The position numbers and the translations under genes are program-made. The notes beneath the pieces are model-generated. The model searched no databases. It saw nothing but the letters and a program-made list of their open reading frames with translations, and was not told the DNA's origin. DNA of 64,000 nucleotides from VRUE01 sp033856195 (GTDB taxonomy: Bacteria; Actinomycetota; Thermoleophilia; Solirubrobacterales; 70-9), in NCBI GenBank assembly GCA_033856195.1, contig JAWVFL010000016.1, positions 1 through 64,000 of the forward strand, in the 5' to 3' direction. Of this stretch, positions 13,129 through 21,426 are shown one piece after another. Numbering within the stretch: position 1 is the stretch's first letter; every line of letters starts with the position of its first letter.

Positions 13129-15630
13129 TCAGGCCGGCTCGACCGGAACCGAGGCTTCATAGGCCATCGCCCAGTGGATGAGCAGGCTGGCGACGCCGCC
13201 GGTCTCTCGACTGGAGTCGTCGAGCAGTCGCCCTCGGAAGCGAGAGTTGAGCTCGGCGGCCGACACCTTGATGATTCGCGCGGAACCCGTAGCTAGAAGG
13301 TCGTGCAGTTTTTTGTCTGTCACGCGCTTTCCTTTTTTGGGGGTTAGCTTCGTTGCGAGGTCGATCATGCCCCGCTCGATGTCCGACCGCAGCCGGCCTG
13401 GGTCGTCTTTGTATTCCTCCAAATCGGTTTCGAGCAGCGTGTCGCACGCTTTGTTGTCGAACGCGATCCATACATCCGGCAACATCGTCACCGCGATCTT
13501 CTCGGCTTCATCAGGATGCTCTCCATCCCATTTCTTTCCCAAGCCCCCCAGCTCGGCGGGGAGATACTCGTTCGCCCTCACCTCGCGTACGGCCGTCTGC
13601 AGGCACCATTTTTTGGCGAAATGATCCCAGGCATTTCGTCTCGATCTTTCCTCAGGCCAGTATCGAATCGCAACCTCACTCTTGGAGAACATAGCCCTGT
13701 CGCGCGCGGTATCGGGGTGCTTGAACGCGGTCTCGTCCCCGCCGTCGCTCAAAACCTGAGCGGAGGGAATCAGAAGGCTGAATCCACCGTCGAGTTTGGC
13801 CAAGCGGTCCGCCCGTGCTCGCAACCCATCGACGTAGTCGCCGATGAGATCCTCCGAGTGATGCATCGCCGCTGCGTGCGCCCTAAACGCATCCTCTTCC
13901 AGAAATACTGTTGGAATCTGGTTGCGAGCGATGAAAAGCCAACCGCCGTTTTGATCGATCACGTCGAGCATCGAGTCCAGCTCACGCTCGAACTGCATAT
14001 TGGCCAGACTGCCATCGGGCGTTCGCTTTGATTGCCTTCTGTTGCGGCCCGCGTCTTTGGTAGGTCTGATCGGACGCTCGATACCACCCCAGCACTTGCT
14101 GTTGGTCTGCTGCAGCAGATGGGCGCCTCGCTCGGCAAACCTACCGATCATGCCACCGACCTCGGGAAGCCAAAAGTCACGTTGTTCGACCTCGACTGGC
14201 TCCTTGTGCTTGCTGTCCTGAAAGTGGCTTACGTCACCGATCTGATGAAGGGTGATCCCTCCGGGCGGAGCAGCGTCGAGAACGTTACGCGTCTGCACGA
14301 TCGGGTCGTCACCACCGAGAACGAAAAACAGGCGTCGGCTGAACTCGGCCAAGCGAGTGCTGTACGAGCCACGATCAGATTGAAGGAAAACATCCTCGAA
14401 GACACGCTCGAAGTACTCAAACGCTCGTTTGCTGATCCCGACGACAAACTGCTCGTCCGAGTTCTGGGTGAGCTCAACGGGGCTGAGGTACTGCGTGATG
14501 CGCGCGTGATCAAGCTCGGACCGCAGCCCGTGCAGCACGGACTGCCACTCCTCCGTATGAGCGAATGCGGTGGGCGCAAGGTCACGCAACGCACCACCCG
14601 CAAACAGGTTCGAGCAGCTGGAGACGGCAAATGGCCATGCAAAGAAGACCGACTGCGCTATAAAGCCTCCCATGCTGTATCCGACCGCGTGAATTGCCGG
14701 CCTGTCGATGGGCTCAGGCGTCGGAGGCTTTGCAGAATCGGCGGGCGACCAGCCGAGTAGCTGGCGCAGTGTAGAGACACAGTCCAGGACGTCCTTGTGG
14801 TGCAACAGCTGCCTCGAGTAGCCGGTATCGCTCTGGCCTGTTTTGTCACTCCTTTGCTTGCTGGTTTTGAGCGTGCGATTAGCCTGCGTCATGATCTCCG
14901 TGGCCAGAGCGGCGGCGTTTGACCGAGACCTCTGCCTGCCGTAGAGCAATAGTTCGCAACCTGTATCGACCTCGTAGTTGGACCGCGGAACCAGAACACT
15001 CAGCAGCCATTGCGTCTCGAGCATGTAGCGCAGGAACTGACGGAATACCGACGCCGGGTCCTGCAGATATTCGTCAAGTGGAAGCTCGGCGAATGGGCTT
15101 TGGAAGAAATAGCGATTCAGGTGGGCTGGAAGCGGGCGGATGATGCAAGCCGCGTTCTTCCGCTCAGCAAGGATCCAGTTTGCAAGACGGTAGTGGAACG
15201 AGATGTCCCTGGTCTCGTTGAGCCCGTTGTGCAAAAGGAAGACATGGCGAGCCTGCGTTTCCGAGCGATCACTGCGTGTGAGCACTCGCATCGTGTGATA
15301 ATTAGGCCAGCGCTCGTTGACCTTGTACGCATGTTGACGTGCTTCGTGGGTGGCAAACACCGGGGCGCTTGGAAACCTGAGAATCGACTCCTTCAAAACC
15401 GCTGGTTCACGCTCTTTGAATTTGGCTTCCGGGGGAGGAAGACATTCGATCTCGCGCTGGGGACATCTGAGCTTTCGTGATTTTTTCCAGGAGCTGCCGA
15501 GACCAGCCATGTTGGGCCAATCGCCACGCAGCAGCGAGCGATCGCGCTCGCTAAAAGGCAGGTAATGATCCTCGTCGTGTTTGATTTGCAGCATCGAGAT
15601 GAGATACGCGCACGGCGTAGCTTGCCCCAC
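13129..15630 (-). CDS. 833-residue alpha/beta-hydrolase-fold protein of unknown function
   Basis: Residues about 128-480 show an alpha/beta-hydrolase core: HNG at 134-136 (oxyanion-type loop), nucleophile elbow GYSMGGF with Ser 319, acid loop GGDDPIV at 439-445 and a downstream SHF with His 469. The first 125 residues and the last 330 are not recognised; the C-terminal part is charged and has no membrane segment or signal peptide. The gene looks clearly less GC-rich than the flanking chromosome and stands alone, between attR and a secreted amidase gene. The start is GTG 15630 or ATG 15594; neither has a strong ribosome site. It could be a lipase/esterase effector, but that is speculation. Confidence 0.75.
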   Translation of the reverse strand: MGQATPCAYLISMLQIKHDEDHYLPFSERDRSLLRGDWPNMAGLGSSWKKSRKLRCPQREIECLPPPEAKFKEREPAVLKESILRFPSAPVFATHEARQHAYKVNERWPNYHTMRVLTRSDRSETQARHVFLLHNGLNETRDISFHYRLANWILAERKNAACIIRPLPAHLNRYFFQSPFAELPLDEYLQDPASVFRQFLRYMLETQWLLSVLVPRSNYEVDTGCELLLYGRQRSRSNAAALATEIMTQANRTLKTSKQRSDKTGQSDTGYSRQLLHHKDVLDCVSTLRQLLGWSPADSAKPPTPEPIDRPAIHAVGYSMGGFIAQSVFFAWPFAVSSCSNLFAGGALRDLAPTAFAHTEEWQSVLHGLRSELDHARITQYLSPVELTQNSDEQFVVGISKRAFEYFERVFEDVFLQSDRGSYSTRLAEFSRRLFFVLGGDDPIVQTRNVLDAAPPGGITLHQIGDVSHFQDSKHKEPVEVEQRDFWLPEVGGMIGRFAERGAHLLQQTNSKCWGGIERPIRPTKDAGRNRRQSKRTPDGSLANMQFERELDSMLDVIDQNGGWLFIARNQIPTVFLEEDAFRAHAAAMHHSEDLIGDYVDGLRARADRLAKLDGGFSLLIPSAQVLSDGGDETAFKHPDTARDRAMFSKSEVAIRYWPEERSRRNAWDHFAKKWCLQTAVREVRANEYLPAELGGLGKKWDGEHPDEAEKIAVTMLPDVWIAFDNKACDTLLETDLEEYKDDPGRLRSDIERGMIDLATKLTPKKGKRVTDKKLHDLLATGSARIIKVSAAELNSRFRGRLLDDSSRETGGVASLLIHWAMAYEASVPVEPA

Positions 15631-15672
15631 GAAACCCCGGGACGGGGTATATCACAGGGTCAAATTTCTTGA

Positions 15673-16419
15673 GTGAGAAAAATGACTGAAGTGATCGGCT
15701 TGAAGACGAACGGCTCGGGAGCCAACGTCGGGTCATGGATTTCGTGCGTCACGGCTATTGCGCTGCTCTGCGCCGTGGCTTTCGTCGGACATGCGGCGGC
15801 TGGCCCCACTAAGGGCGAGCCATCGACAATTCCCTCCCATGTTTCACGTCCCCGAATTCTGCACAGGCCGATTCCGTTCGGGGCCGAGCGGAAGCAAGAG
15901 ATGGCCGCTTACTCCGCTCGGCACTATGGAGAACGGACCTGGCGGCTCGTGCGCCCGCGAGTGATCGTCGAGCACTGGGCGGAAACGGGCAGCGCGGCGG
16001 CCGTCTACAACACATTTGCGCCCGACGTGGCCGATCCGGAGCTGCACGAGCTGCCGAATGTGTGCTCGCACTTTGTGGTCTCAGGATCAGGGCGGATCTA
16101 TCAGCTGGTCTCTTTGAGGATTCGCTGCCGGCACACGGTTGGGCTCAACTGGACGGCGATCGGGATCGAGCACACGGGGTTCAGCGATGGCGAAGTGCTC
16201 GGCAATCGGCGCCAGATGCACGCCTCGCTGCGCCTGACCCGCTATCTGCGTTGCCGCTTTCACATCAAACTCCGCAACGTGATCGGCCATGCGGAGAGCC
16301 TCTCCTCGCCCTACCACCGCGAGCGGGTCGCGAGCCTGCGGCGGCAGACGCATAGCGACTGGAGACACCGGTCCATGCGGGCCTATCGCCACAGACTGCG
16401 GCAGCTCGGCAGCTGCTGA
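15673..16419 (+). CDS. Secreted N-acetylmuramoyl-L-alanine amidase (amidase_2 type)
   Basis: The 248-residue protein has an N-terminal hydrophobic segment (WISCVTAIALLCAVAFVGHA) that looks like a signal peptide or anchor. The amidase_2 fold follows, with the zinc-ligand and active-site pattern VEHW (about residue 98), SHFVV, GIEHTG and IGHAES. Such enzymes cut the bond between N-acetylmuramic acid and the stem peptide of peptidoglycan outside the membrane. The start is GTG 15673, or ATG 15682 three codons later. A basic tail ends the protein. It stands next to the 833-residue protein gene and divergent from it. Confidence 0.8.
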   Translation: MRKMTEVIGLKTNGSGANVGSWISCVTAIALLCAVAFVGHAAAGPTKGEPSTIPSHVSRPRILHRPIPFGAERKQEMAAYSARHYGERTWRLVRPRVIVEHWAETGSAAAVYNTFAPDVADPELHELPNVCSHFVVSGSGRIYQLVSLRIRCRHTVGLNWTAIGIEHTGFSDGEVLGNRRQMHASLRLTRYLRCRFHIKLRNVIGHAESLSSPYHRERVASLRRQTHSDWRHRSMRAYRHRLRQLGSC

Positions 16420-16431
16420 AATAGGTCGAAC

Positions 16432-16866
16432 TTGATCTACCTGTTGCGACACGGCGACGCTGAGAAAGGCACGGGGGACGATACGGCGCGGCGGCTGACG
16501 CCCAAGGGTGAGCGCCAGGCGCGGGCCGCGGGGCGGGCCCTGGTCGCTCTCGAGATCAAGCTCGATGCCTGTCTGACGAGTCCGAAGGTGCGGGCCGCGG
16601 ACACCGCTCGGCTGGCCTGCGAGGCGCTCGGGCTCGAGCCCGAGGTGACCGAGGAGCTGCGCGGCGGGCCCTTTGACGCGGTGGCGCTCGCCACCGGACG
16701 CGGCGACGTGCTCCTCGTCGGCCACGAGCCCGACTTCTCATCCGAGGTGGCCCGCCTTACCGGAGGCCGTGTGAAGCTGAAAAAGGGTGGACTGACAGTG
16801 ATCGACGGGACCACGCTGGTCGCGTTGCTGCGGCCCGAGGAACTTGCGGCAATCGCCGCCAGCTAG
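16432..16866 (+). CDS. SixA-like phosphohistidine phosphatase
   Basis: The 144-residue histidine-phosphatase-superfamily protein begins LIYLLRHGDAEKG, which contains the RHG catalytic box; the second catalytic His is in LLVGHEPDF. The short length and LTPKGERQARAAG segment match the SixA branch, which removes phosphate from phosphohistidine. The first codon is TTG at 16432, placing the RHG box at the usual distance from the N-terminus. It is 12 bases after the amidase gene. Its high GC content suggests it belongs to the host backbone. Confidence 0.85.
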   Translation: MIYLLRHGDAEKGTGDDTARRLTPKGERQARAAGRALVALEIKLDACLTSPKVRAADTARLACEALGLEPEVTEELRGGPFDAVALATGRGDVLLVGHEPDFSSEVARLTGGRVKLKKGGLTVIDGTTLVALLRPEELAAIAAS

Positions 16867-16938
16867 TCCGCCCCCTTGAAACGGCCAATTCCGGGCGTAG
16901 GATCGAGCGGGAGGCAGAGGCCAGCGAAAGGAGACCCG

Positions 16939-17244
16939 ATGTACTGCGCACTTACAGTCCGCAAGCTCAAGCCGGGCACGATGGAGGAGTTCAAGCAGGC
17001 GTTCATCCCCGACGACGACTCGAACGTGCCGGCTGGCTGGAAACGCTTCTACGCCATCCGCAACGTCGCCGATGAGAACGAGGTCGTCACCTTCGGCTTC
17101 TTTGACGGCACCATCGAGGAGCTGAGGGCGAGCCAGCAGGACAACGGCGACTACGAGCAGCGCCGCGCCGCGGTCGACGAGCTCGTCGAGTCGGTCGGTG
17201 CCAACGGCATCTTCGAGGTGGTCGAAGAACGGTCCATGGACTGA
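16939..17244 (+). CDS. Dimeric alpha/beta-barrel (ABM-like) protein
   Basis: ATG 16939 follows AAAGGAGACCC, a good ribosome site, and gives 101 residues; an upstream in-frame ATG at 16876 would add non-conserved residues. The pattern YCALTVRKLKPGTMEEFKQA, then FYAIRNVADENEVVTFGFFD and a final helix, fits a ferredoxin-like antibiotic-biosynthesis-monooxygenase (ABM)-type fold. No catalytic residues are identifiable. Function is not assigned. Confidence 0.72.
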   Translation: MYCALTVRKLKPGTMEEFKQAFIPDDDSNVPAGWKRFYAIRNVADENEVVTFGFFDGTIEELRASQQDNGDYEQRRAAVDELVESVGANGIFEVVEERSMD

Positions 17245-17313
17245 CGAATTTCACGCGAAGTGTCGAGTAGTGTCTTCGCGACCTATCCGATGCAGGGAGA
17301 AACGAGGGGTTAG

Positions 17314-17835
17314 ATGGCGTACGAAATGCAGATTCGGGGCAGCCAGGACAGGGTGAAGGTCCGCAGCCCCTGGGCGGCGGCGCTGCTGCCGATCATCACG
17401 CTCGGCATCTACCACCTGGTCTGGTGGTACCGGATCAATCGCGAGCTGCGCGACTACGGCAAAGCGAAGGGATACGACCTCGGCCAGAACCCGACCAACT
17501 CCGTGCTGGCCTTGTTCCCCGGCGGCATCATCATCGTGCCGGCGCTGATCACCTACTGGCGAGGCACCAAGCGCGTCATGGGCGCCTCCCGCCTCGCCGG
17601 CCAAGAGCCGCTCAACGGCTGGATCGCGATCATCCTCTACGTGCTCATCTCCCCCGCACTCTGGGCTTACCTCCAGGTCGAGCTGAACAAGGTCTGGGAG
17701 GCCGAAGCCGACTCGATCGAGGGCGAACTGGCGCCTCCCGCGCCCGCCGATCCGCTCCCCCTGCCCTTGCCCGAGCAGCCGCAGGCGACCGAGCCGCCCG
17801 CCGGCGGTCCGCCGCCTGCAGGACCCGCAGCCTGA
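17314..17835 (+). CDS. DUF4234-type membrane protein
   Basis: The 173-residue protein has the DUF4234 pattern: SPWAAALLPIITLGIYHLVW, WYRINRELRDYG, then two more hydrophobic stretches (LALFPGGIIIVPALITYW and WIAIILYVLISPALWAYL). The last 35 residues are Pro/Ala-rich and probably disordered in the cytoplasm. ATG 17314 is preceded by GAGGGG. The family has no known function. It is 7 bases upstream of a VOC gene. Confidence 0.82.
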   Translation: MAYEMQIRGSQDRVKVRSPWAAALLPIITLGIYHLVWWYRINRELRDYGKAKGYDLGQNPTNSVLALFPGGIIIVPALITYWRGTKRVMGASRLAGQEPLNGWIAIILYVLISPALWAYLQVELNKVWEAEADSIEGELAPPAPADPLPLPLPEQPQATEPPAGGPPPAGPAA

Positions 17836-17842
17836 TCCACCC

Positions 17843-18265
17843 GTGAAGCAGCGCGTCAGCCTGATCACCCTCGGCACGGGCGATCTCGGGCGGGCGCGCC
17901 GCTTCTACGAGGCGCTCGGCTGGACAACCGGAGCGGAGCCCGACGACGACGTCGTCTTCTTTCAGGCGGGCGGGATGGTCGTCGCCCTCTGGGACCGAGC
18001 GCGGCTTGCTGAGGACAGCCGCGTTGAGGACGGCGGCGGCTGGGGCGGCGTGACGCTGGCGCTCAACCTCGGCTCGCCGGCAGAGGTCGACACGGTCACA
18101 GAGGAAGCGCGCCGTGCCGGTGCAACGATCGGCCGCGAGCCGGCAGAGACCTTCTGGGGCGGCTACAGCGCGGTCTTCATCGACGCCGACGGCCACCCCT
18201 GGGAGGTCGCGCACAACCCGCACTGGACGATCACCGAGGACGGCGGCGTCGAACTTGCTCGATAG
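17843..18265 (+). CDS. VOC (glyoxalase/bleomycin resistance) family protein
   Basis: The 140-residue protein has two beta-alpha-beta-beta-beta modules typical of the vicinal oxygen chelate fold: VSLITLGTGDLGRARRFYEA, ALGW, then ALWDR, and in the second half FWGGYSAVFIDADGHPWEVA with the C-terminal Glu that is often a metal ligand. The start is GTG 17843. Its stop overlaps the TTG of the GNAT gene. Substrate is unknown. Confidence 0.85.
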   Translation: MKQRVSLITLGTGDLGRARRFYEALGWTTGAEPDDDVVFFQAGGMVVALWDRARLAEDSRVEDGGGWGGVTLALNLGSPAEVDTVTEEARRAGATIGREPAETFWGGYSAVFIDADGHPWEVAHNPHWTITEDGGVELAR

Positions 18266-19043
18266 CGAGCTCGAACGGGCGCACCTCAACCTCGTCGACA
18301 GCTCGCGCCAGTTCTTCGAGCTCGACCCGGGCGCCGCGATCGAGGCCGAACCGGCGTGGCTCTTCGGAGCTGGCAGCTCGACCCATCCGGTGATCTCAAA
18401 CGCCGCGTTTCGGCGGGACGACAGCATCGACGCCGGCGACTTCGTCGCACGCGCCAGCGAGTTCTTCGCGAAGAAAAAGCGCGGGTTCAGCATCTGGGTC
18501 AGGGCGGGCCAAGCCGCGGATCACGACCTTGCCGCGGCAGCCGAGGCGGCGGGCTTTCAAACCGTCTACGAGATGCCCGAGATGATTCTCCGCGAGGAGC
18601 TCGCAACGGAGCCGACCCCGGCCGGGGTCGAGCTGCGCAGGCTGAGCGATGAGGACGAAGCTCCCGGTTTCTGGCAGGTGGCCAAGGCCGCCTACGCGAG
18701 CAACGGCTTCCCGCCGGAGGTCTTCGCCGGCTACACAAATCGCTCCGGCCTGCTTGCCGAGAACGTCGCCGCCTTCATCGCCTACCTCGACGACGAACCG
18801 ATCAGCATCGCGATGACCATCGTCAGCCACGGCGTGGCCGGCATCTACTGGGTGGGTAGCCTCGAGCGGGCACGCGGGCTCGGGCTCGGCCGCGCCGTAA
18901 CCGCGGCGGCGACGAACGCCGGCCTCGCCCTCGGCGCCGAGATCGCCTCTCTGCAGGCATCGCCGATGGGCAAGCCGATCTACGCCAAGCTGGGCTACGA
19001 GACGGCCTTCGACTACCGGCTCCTGATGTCCCCGCCGCCCTGA
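18255..19043 (+). CDS. GNAT family N-acetyltransferase
   Basis: The 262-residue protein has an N-terminal unrecognised half (about residues 1-115) and a C-terminal GNAT domain. The acetyl-CoA binding motif is ARGLGLGRAVTAAATNAG, and the terminal PIYAKLGYETAFDYRLLM is the usual strand-6/7 region. TTG 18255 is the likely start; it overlaps the VOC stop by 11 bases and follows a GAGG-rich stretch. A longer reading inside the VOC gene is not credible. Acceptor substrate is unknown. Confidence 0.82.
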   Translation: MLDSELERAHLNLVDSSRQFFELDPGAAIEAEPAWLFGAGSSTHPVISNAAFRRDDSIDAGDFVARASEFFAKKKRGFSIWVRAGQAADHDLAAAAEAAGFQTVYEMPEMILREELATEPTPAGVELRRLSDEDEAPGFWQVAKAAYASNGFPPEVFAGYTNRSGLLAENVAAFIAYLDDEPISIAMTIVSHGVAGIYWVGSLERARGLGLGRAVTAAATNAGLALGAEIASLQASPMGKPIYAKLGYETAFDYRLLMSPPP

Positions 19044-19077
19044 GCGACGGAGCCGGCAGACGCCGTTTCTACTTACC

Positions 19078-19089
19078 GACTGGCCAGTC
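19078..19089. promoter_or_regulatory. Palindrome upstream of SDR gene (possible TetR-type operator)
   Basis: GACTGGCCAGTC is a perfect 12-bp palindrome 70 bases before the ATG of the SDR gene, embedded in TTACC...AACC. TetR-family operators in actinomycetes often have this kind of core. The regulator would not be adjacent. Evidence is sequence symmetry and position only. Confidence 0.4.
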
Positions 19090-19158
19090 AACCAGGGCTG
19101 CATCGTTCCTTGTAGCCTCCCGGGCCGACTTTACGAACGGAGAAGGAGACGCAGACTG

Positions 19159-19989
19159 ATGGGACTTCTTGATGGCAAGGCGGCGATCGTCACTGGATCG
19201 GCGCGGGGTATCGGCCGGGCGACCGCCGAGCTGTTCGCCAGTGAGGGCGCCAAGGTGCTGATCAACGACCTCGACGCCGACGTCGCCGAACAGGCCGCGG
19301 GCGAGATCGATGGCGAAACCGCTGTTCACGCCGGCGACCTGACCCAGCCGGAGGCCGCCGACAAGCTCGTCGCCGCCGGGGTCGACGCCTTCGGCGCCGT
19401 CGACATCGTCGTCAACAACGCCGGCTACACCTGGGACGGCGTTGCCCACCGGATGACCGACGAGCAGTTCCAGGCAATGCTCGACATCCACACGGTCGTG
19501 CCGTTCCGCGTCGCCCGGGCGCTTGCGCCCCACTGGCGCGAGGCGGCCAAGGCGGAGCGCGGCGAAGACAAAGAGGTCTTCCGCAAGCTGATCAACATCT
19601 CCTCCACCTCCGGCACGATGGGCAACGCCGGCCAGGTGAACTACTCGGCGGCGAAGATGGCCGTCGTCGGCGTTACGAAAACGCTCGCCAAGGAGTGGGG
19701 CCAGTTCAAGATCAACGTCAACGCCGTCGCCTTCGGCTTCGTCGAAACGCGCCTCACCGCCGCCAAGGAGGAGGGCGAGGAAATGACCGCCCCGGGCGGC
19801 GAGAAGATCGAGCTGGGCATCCCCGAGCAGATGCGGGCGATGGCCTCGGCGATCATCCCGCTCGGCCGTCCCGCTACTCCCGAGGAGGCCTCCGGACCGG
19901 TGCTCTTCCTCGCCTCGCCGCTGGCGAACTACGTGCACGGCCAGGTGCTCAACGTCACCGGCGGCATGTTCGGGGGGATGTACACCTGA
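19159..19989 (+). CDS. SDR-family oxidoreductase, FabG-like
   Basis: The 276-residue short-chain dehydrogenase has the NAD(P) motif TGSARGIG (residues 13-20), NNAG, an active-site Ser in LINISSTSGT and the YSAAKMA catalytic Tyr-Lys pair. It is longer than standard FabG because of an insertion (APHWREAAKAERGEDKEVFR) before the catalytic Ser. The C-terminus HGQVLNVTGGMFGGMYT is typical. ATG follows GGAGAAGGAG. The enzyme would reduce or oxidise a 3-oxo/3-hydroxyacyl substrate; chain length and carrier are unknown. Confidence 0.88.
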   Translation: MGLLDGKAAIVTGSARGIGRATAELFASEGAKVLINDLDADVAEQAAGEIDGETAVHAGDLTQPEAADKLVAAGVDAFGAVDIVVNNAGYTWDGVAHRMTDEQFQAMLDIHTVVPFRVARALAPHWREAAKAERGEDKEVFRKLINISSTSGTMGNAGQVNYSAAKMAVVGVTKTLAKEWGQFKINVNAVAFGFVETRLTAAKEEGEEMTAPGGEKIELGIPEQMRAMASAIIPLGRPATPEEASGPVLFLASPLANYVHGQVLNVTGGMFGGMYT

Positions 19990-20033
19990 GCTCCCAGGCG
20001 ACAGGTGACAGGCGTCCTCCCCGCTACCTCGAC

Positions 20034-20474
20034 GTGGCGGACAGGATCTGGCCTGTCACCCGTCGCTTCATGGGCCTGCACACGGCGCTCTACCGCGCCA
20101 GCGGTGGCAGGCTCGGCCACACGGTCCCGGGCGGGCCGGGCAAGATGCTGCTGCTCGACCACGTCGGGGCCAAGAGCGGCACGAAGCGCACCGCGCCGTT
20201 GCTCTACGTGAAAGATGGCGATGACGTCGTGGTCATCGCCTCCAAGGGTGGCTTCCCCAAACACCCCGCCTGGTTCCACAACCTCAAGGCCAACCCCGAC
20301 ACGACCGTGCAGGTCGGCCGCGAGCATCGCAAAGTCCACGCCCGAGTGGCGTCGCCCGAGGAGCGAGAGCGCCTCTGGCCGCTGGCCGTCAAGTCGTACG
20401 GCGGGTACGAAGACTACGCCGCGCGCAGCAAGGGCCGCGAAATCCCCCTCGTCATCCTCGAGCCACGGAGCTAA
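20034..20474 (+). CDS. Deazaflavin (F420)-dependent nitroreductase-family protein
   Basis: The 146-residue protein matches the Ddn/FDOR-A style fold: MLLLDHVGAKSGTKRTAPLL, then VVIASKGGFPKHPAWFHNLK and NPDTTVQVGREHRKVHARV. These are the F420-binding and structural motifs of this family. The start is unclear; GTG 20034 gives a sensible length, CTG 19986 and ATG 20069 are alternatives. It follows the SDR gene directly. Its stop is next to a long hairpin at 20476-20524. F420 use is known for the family and inferred here. Confidence 0.82.
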   Translation: MADRIWPVTRRFMGLHTALYRASGGRLGHTVPGGPGKMLLLDHVGAKSGTKRTAPLLYVKDGDDVVVIASKGGFPKHPAWFHNLKANPDTTVQVGREHRKVHARVASPEERERLWPLAVKSYGGYEDYAARSKGREIPLVILEPRS

Positions 20475-20475
20475 C

Positions 20476-20524
20476 GAACTGCATCAAATTTCCAGTCTGC
20501 CAGACCGGAAATTTGATGCAGTTC
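20476..20524. terminator. Long AT-rich hairpin between convergent genes
   Basis: Arms of 18 bases (GAACTGCATCAAATTTCC at 20476-20493 and its exact reverse complement at 20507-20524) enclose a further GTCT/AGAC stem, so the whole folds into about 23 base pairs with a 3-base loop. It lies between the convergent nitroreductase and SDR genes, and the SDR stop codon falls in the right arm. Its AT content is striking in this genome. It probably acts as a bidirectional terminator, though there is no long T-run. Confidence 0.65.
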
Positions 20525-21380
20525 AGATTTTGGGGCGGCGCTCCTCAGCGACGGGGTCGCCCGTTTCGCTGGCGATCGCTTCTGGGGGCCAGGGGCCGGC
20601 CCAGTTGTCGCGGGCGCCGTCGAGGGTAATCGTCGTGCCGGAGAAGAAGTCGCCGGCCGGGGAGGCAAGGTAGGCGACGAGCCAGGCCATCTCCTCTGCC
20701 CGCCCGGCACGGCCGATCGGGATCGAGCGCTCGAGGTTGTCAACGACGACCTGCGGATACTTGGTCAGCAGCGTCTCGGTTGCGAACTGGCCAGCGGCGA
20801 GGGCGCAGGTCTTGATCCCGAAGCGGGCCCACTCGACGGCAAGCGTCCGCATCATGTTCTCGACCGCGGCGCGGGCGGCCCCGGAGTGGACCATGCCCGG
20901 CATGCCGTTGTGCGGCGAGAGGGTGACGCTGAGCACCTTGCCACCGCCCTGCGGGATGAAGGCCTTGGTCGCGGCAGCATGGGTCATCAGCCACGTCCCC
21001 TGCACGTTCAGCTCGATCACAGTTCGGAACCCTTTGGGAGTGATCGACTCGGCGGGAGCGAGGAACTGGCCGCCCGCGTTGTTGACCAGCACATCGATCC
21101 GCTCGTGGTCCGCCAGCACCCGGTCGAAGAAGCCGTCGATCGCCTCCTCGTCGCGGATGTCCATCGTGGCGTGATCGAAGCGGCCGGCCAGGGCGGTTGC
21201 AAGCTCGGCGGTCTCGGCCAGCGGCTCCTCGCGGCGCCCGCAACCGACCACGGTGGCGCCGAGGCGGGCCAGCTCCAGGGCCGTCTCGCGGCCCAAACCG
21301 CTGCCGGCGCCGGAGACGACGCAAACCTGTCCGTCGAGCAATCCGTCTCTGAAGATGCGCGAATGCGGGGTTTCAGCCAT
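20523..21380 (-). CDS. SDR-family protein resembling peroxisomal trans-2-enoyl-CoA reductase
   Basis: The 285-residue protein has the nucleotide motif SGAGSGLGRETA and NNAGGQF, so it binds NAD(P). The usual YxxxK is absent; the corresponding segment reads VHSGAARAAVENMM, as in the PECR/2,4-dienoyl-CoA reductase branch. This suggests an enoyl-CoA or dienoyl-CoA reductase rather than an alcohol dehydrogenase. ATG 21380. It converges on the nitroreductase gene and is divergent from the MBL gene at 21427. Confidence 0.85.
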   Translation of the reverse strand: MAETPHSRIFRDGLLDGQVCVVSGAGSGLGRETALELARLGATVVGCGRREEPLAETAELATALAGRFDHATMDIRDEEAIDGFFDRVLADHERIDVLVNNAGGQFLAPAESITPKGFRTVIELNVQGTWLMTHAAATKAFIPQGGGKVLSVTLSPHNGMPGMVHSGAARAAVENMMRTLAVEWARFGIKTCALAAGQFATETLLTKYPQVVVDNLERSIPIGRAGRAEEMAWLVAYLASPAGDFFSGTTITLDGARDNWAGPWPPEAIASETGDPVAEERRPKI

Positions 21381-21426
21381 GCGGGAGCAAGCCTATAGAC
21401 GCACACTCACCGTAACCTGAGCGGCA

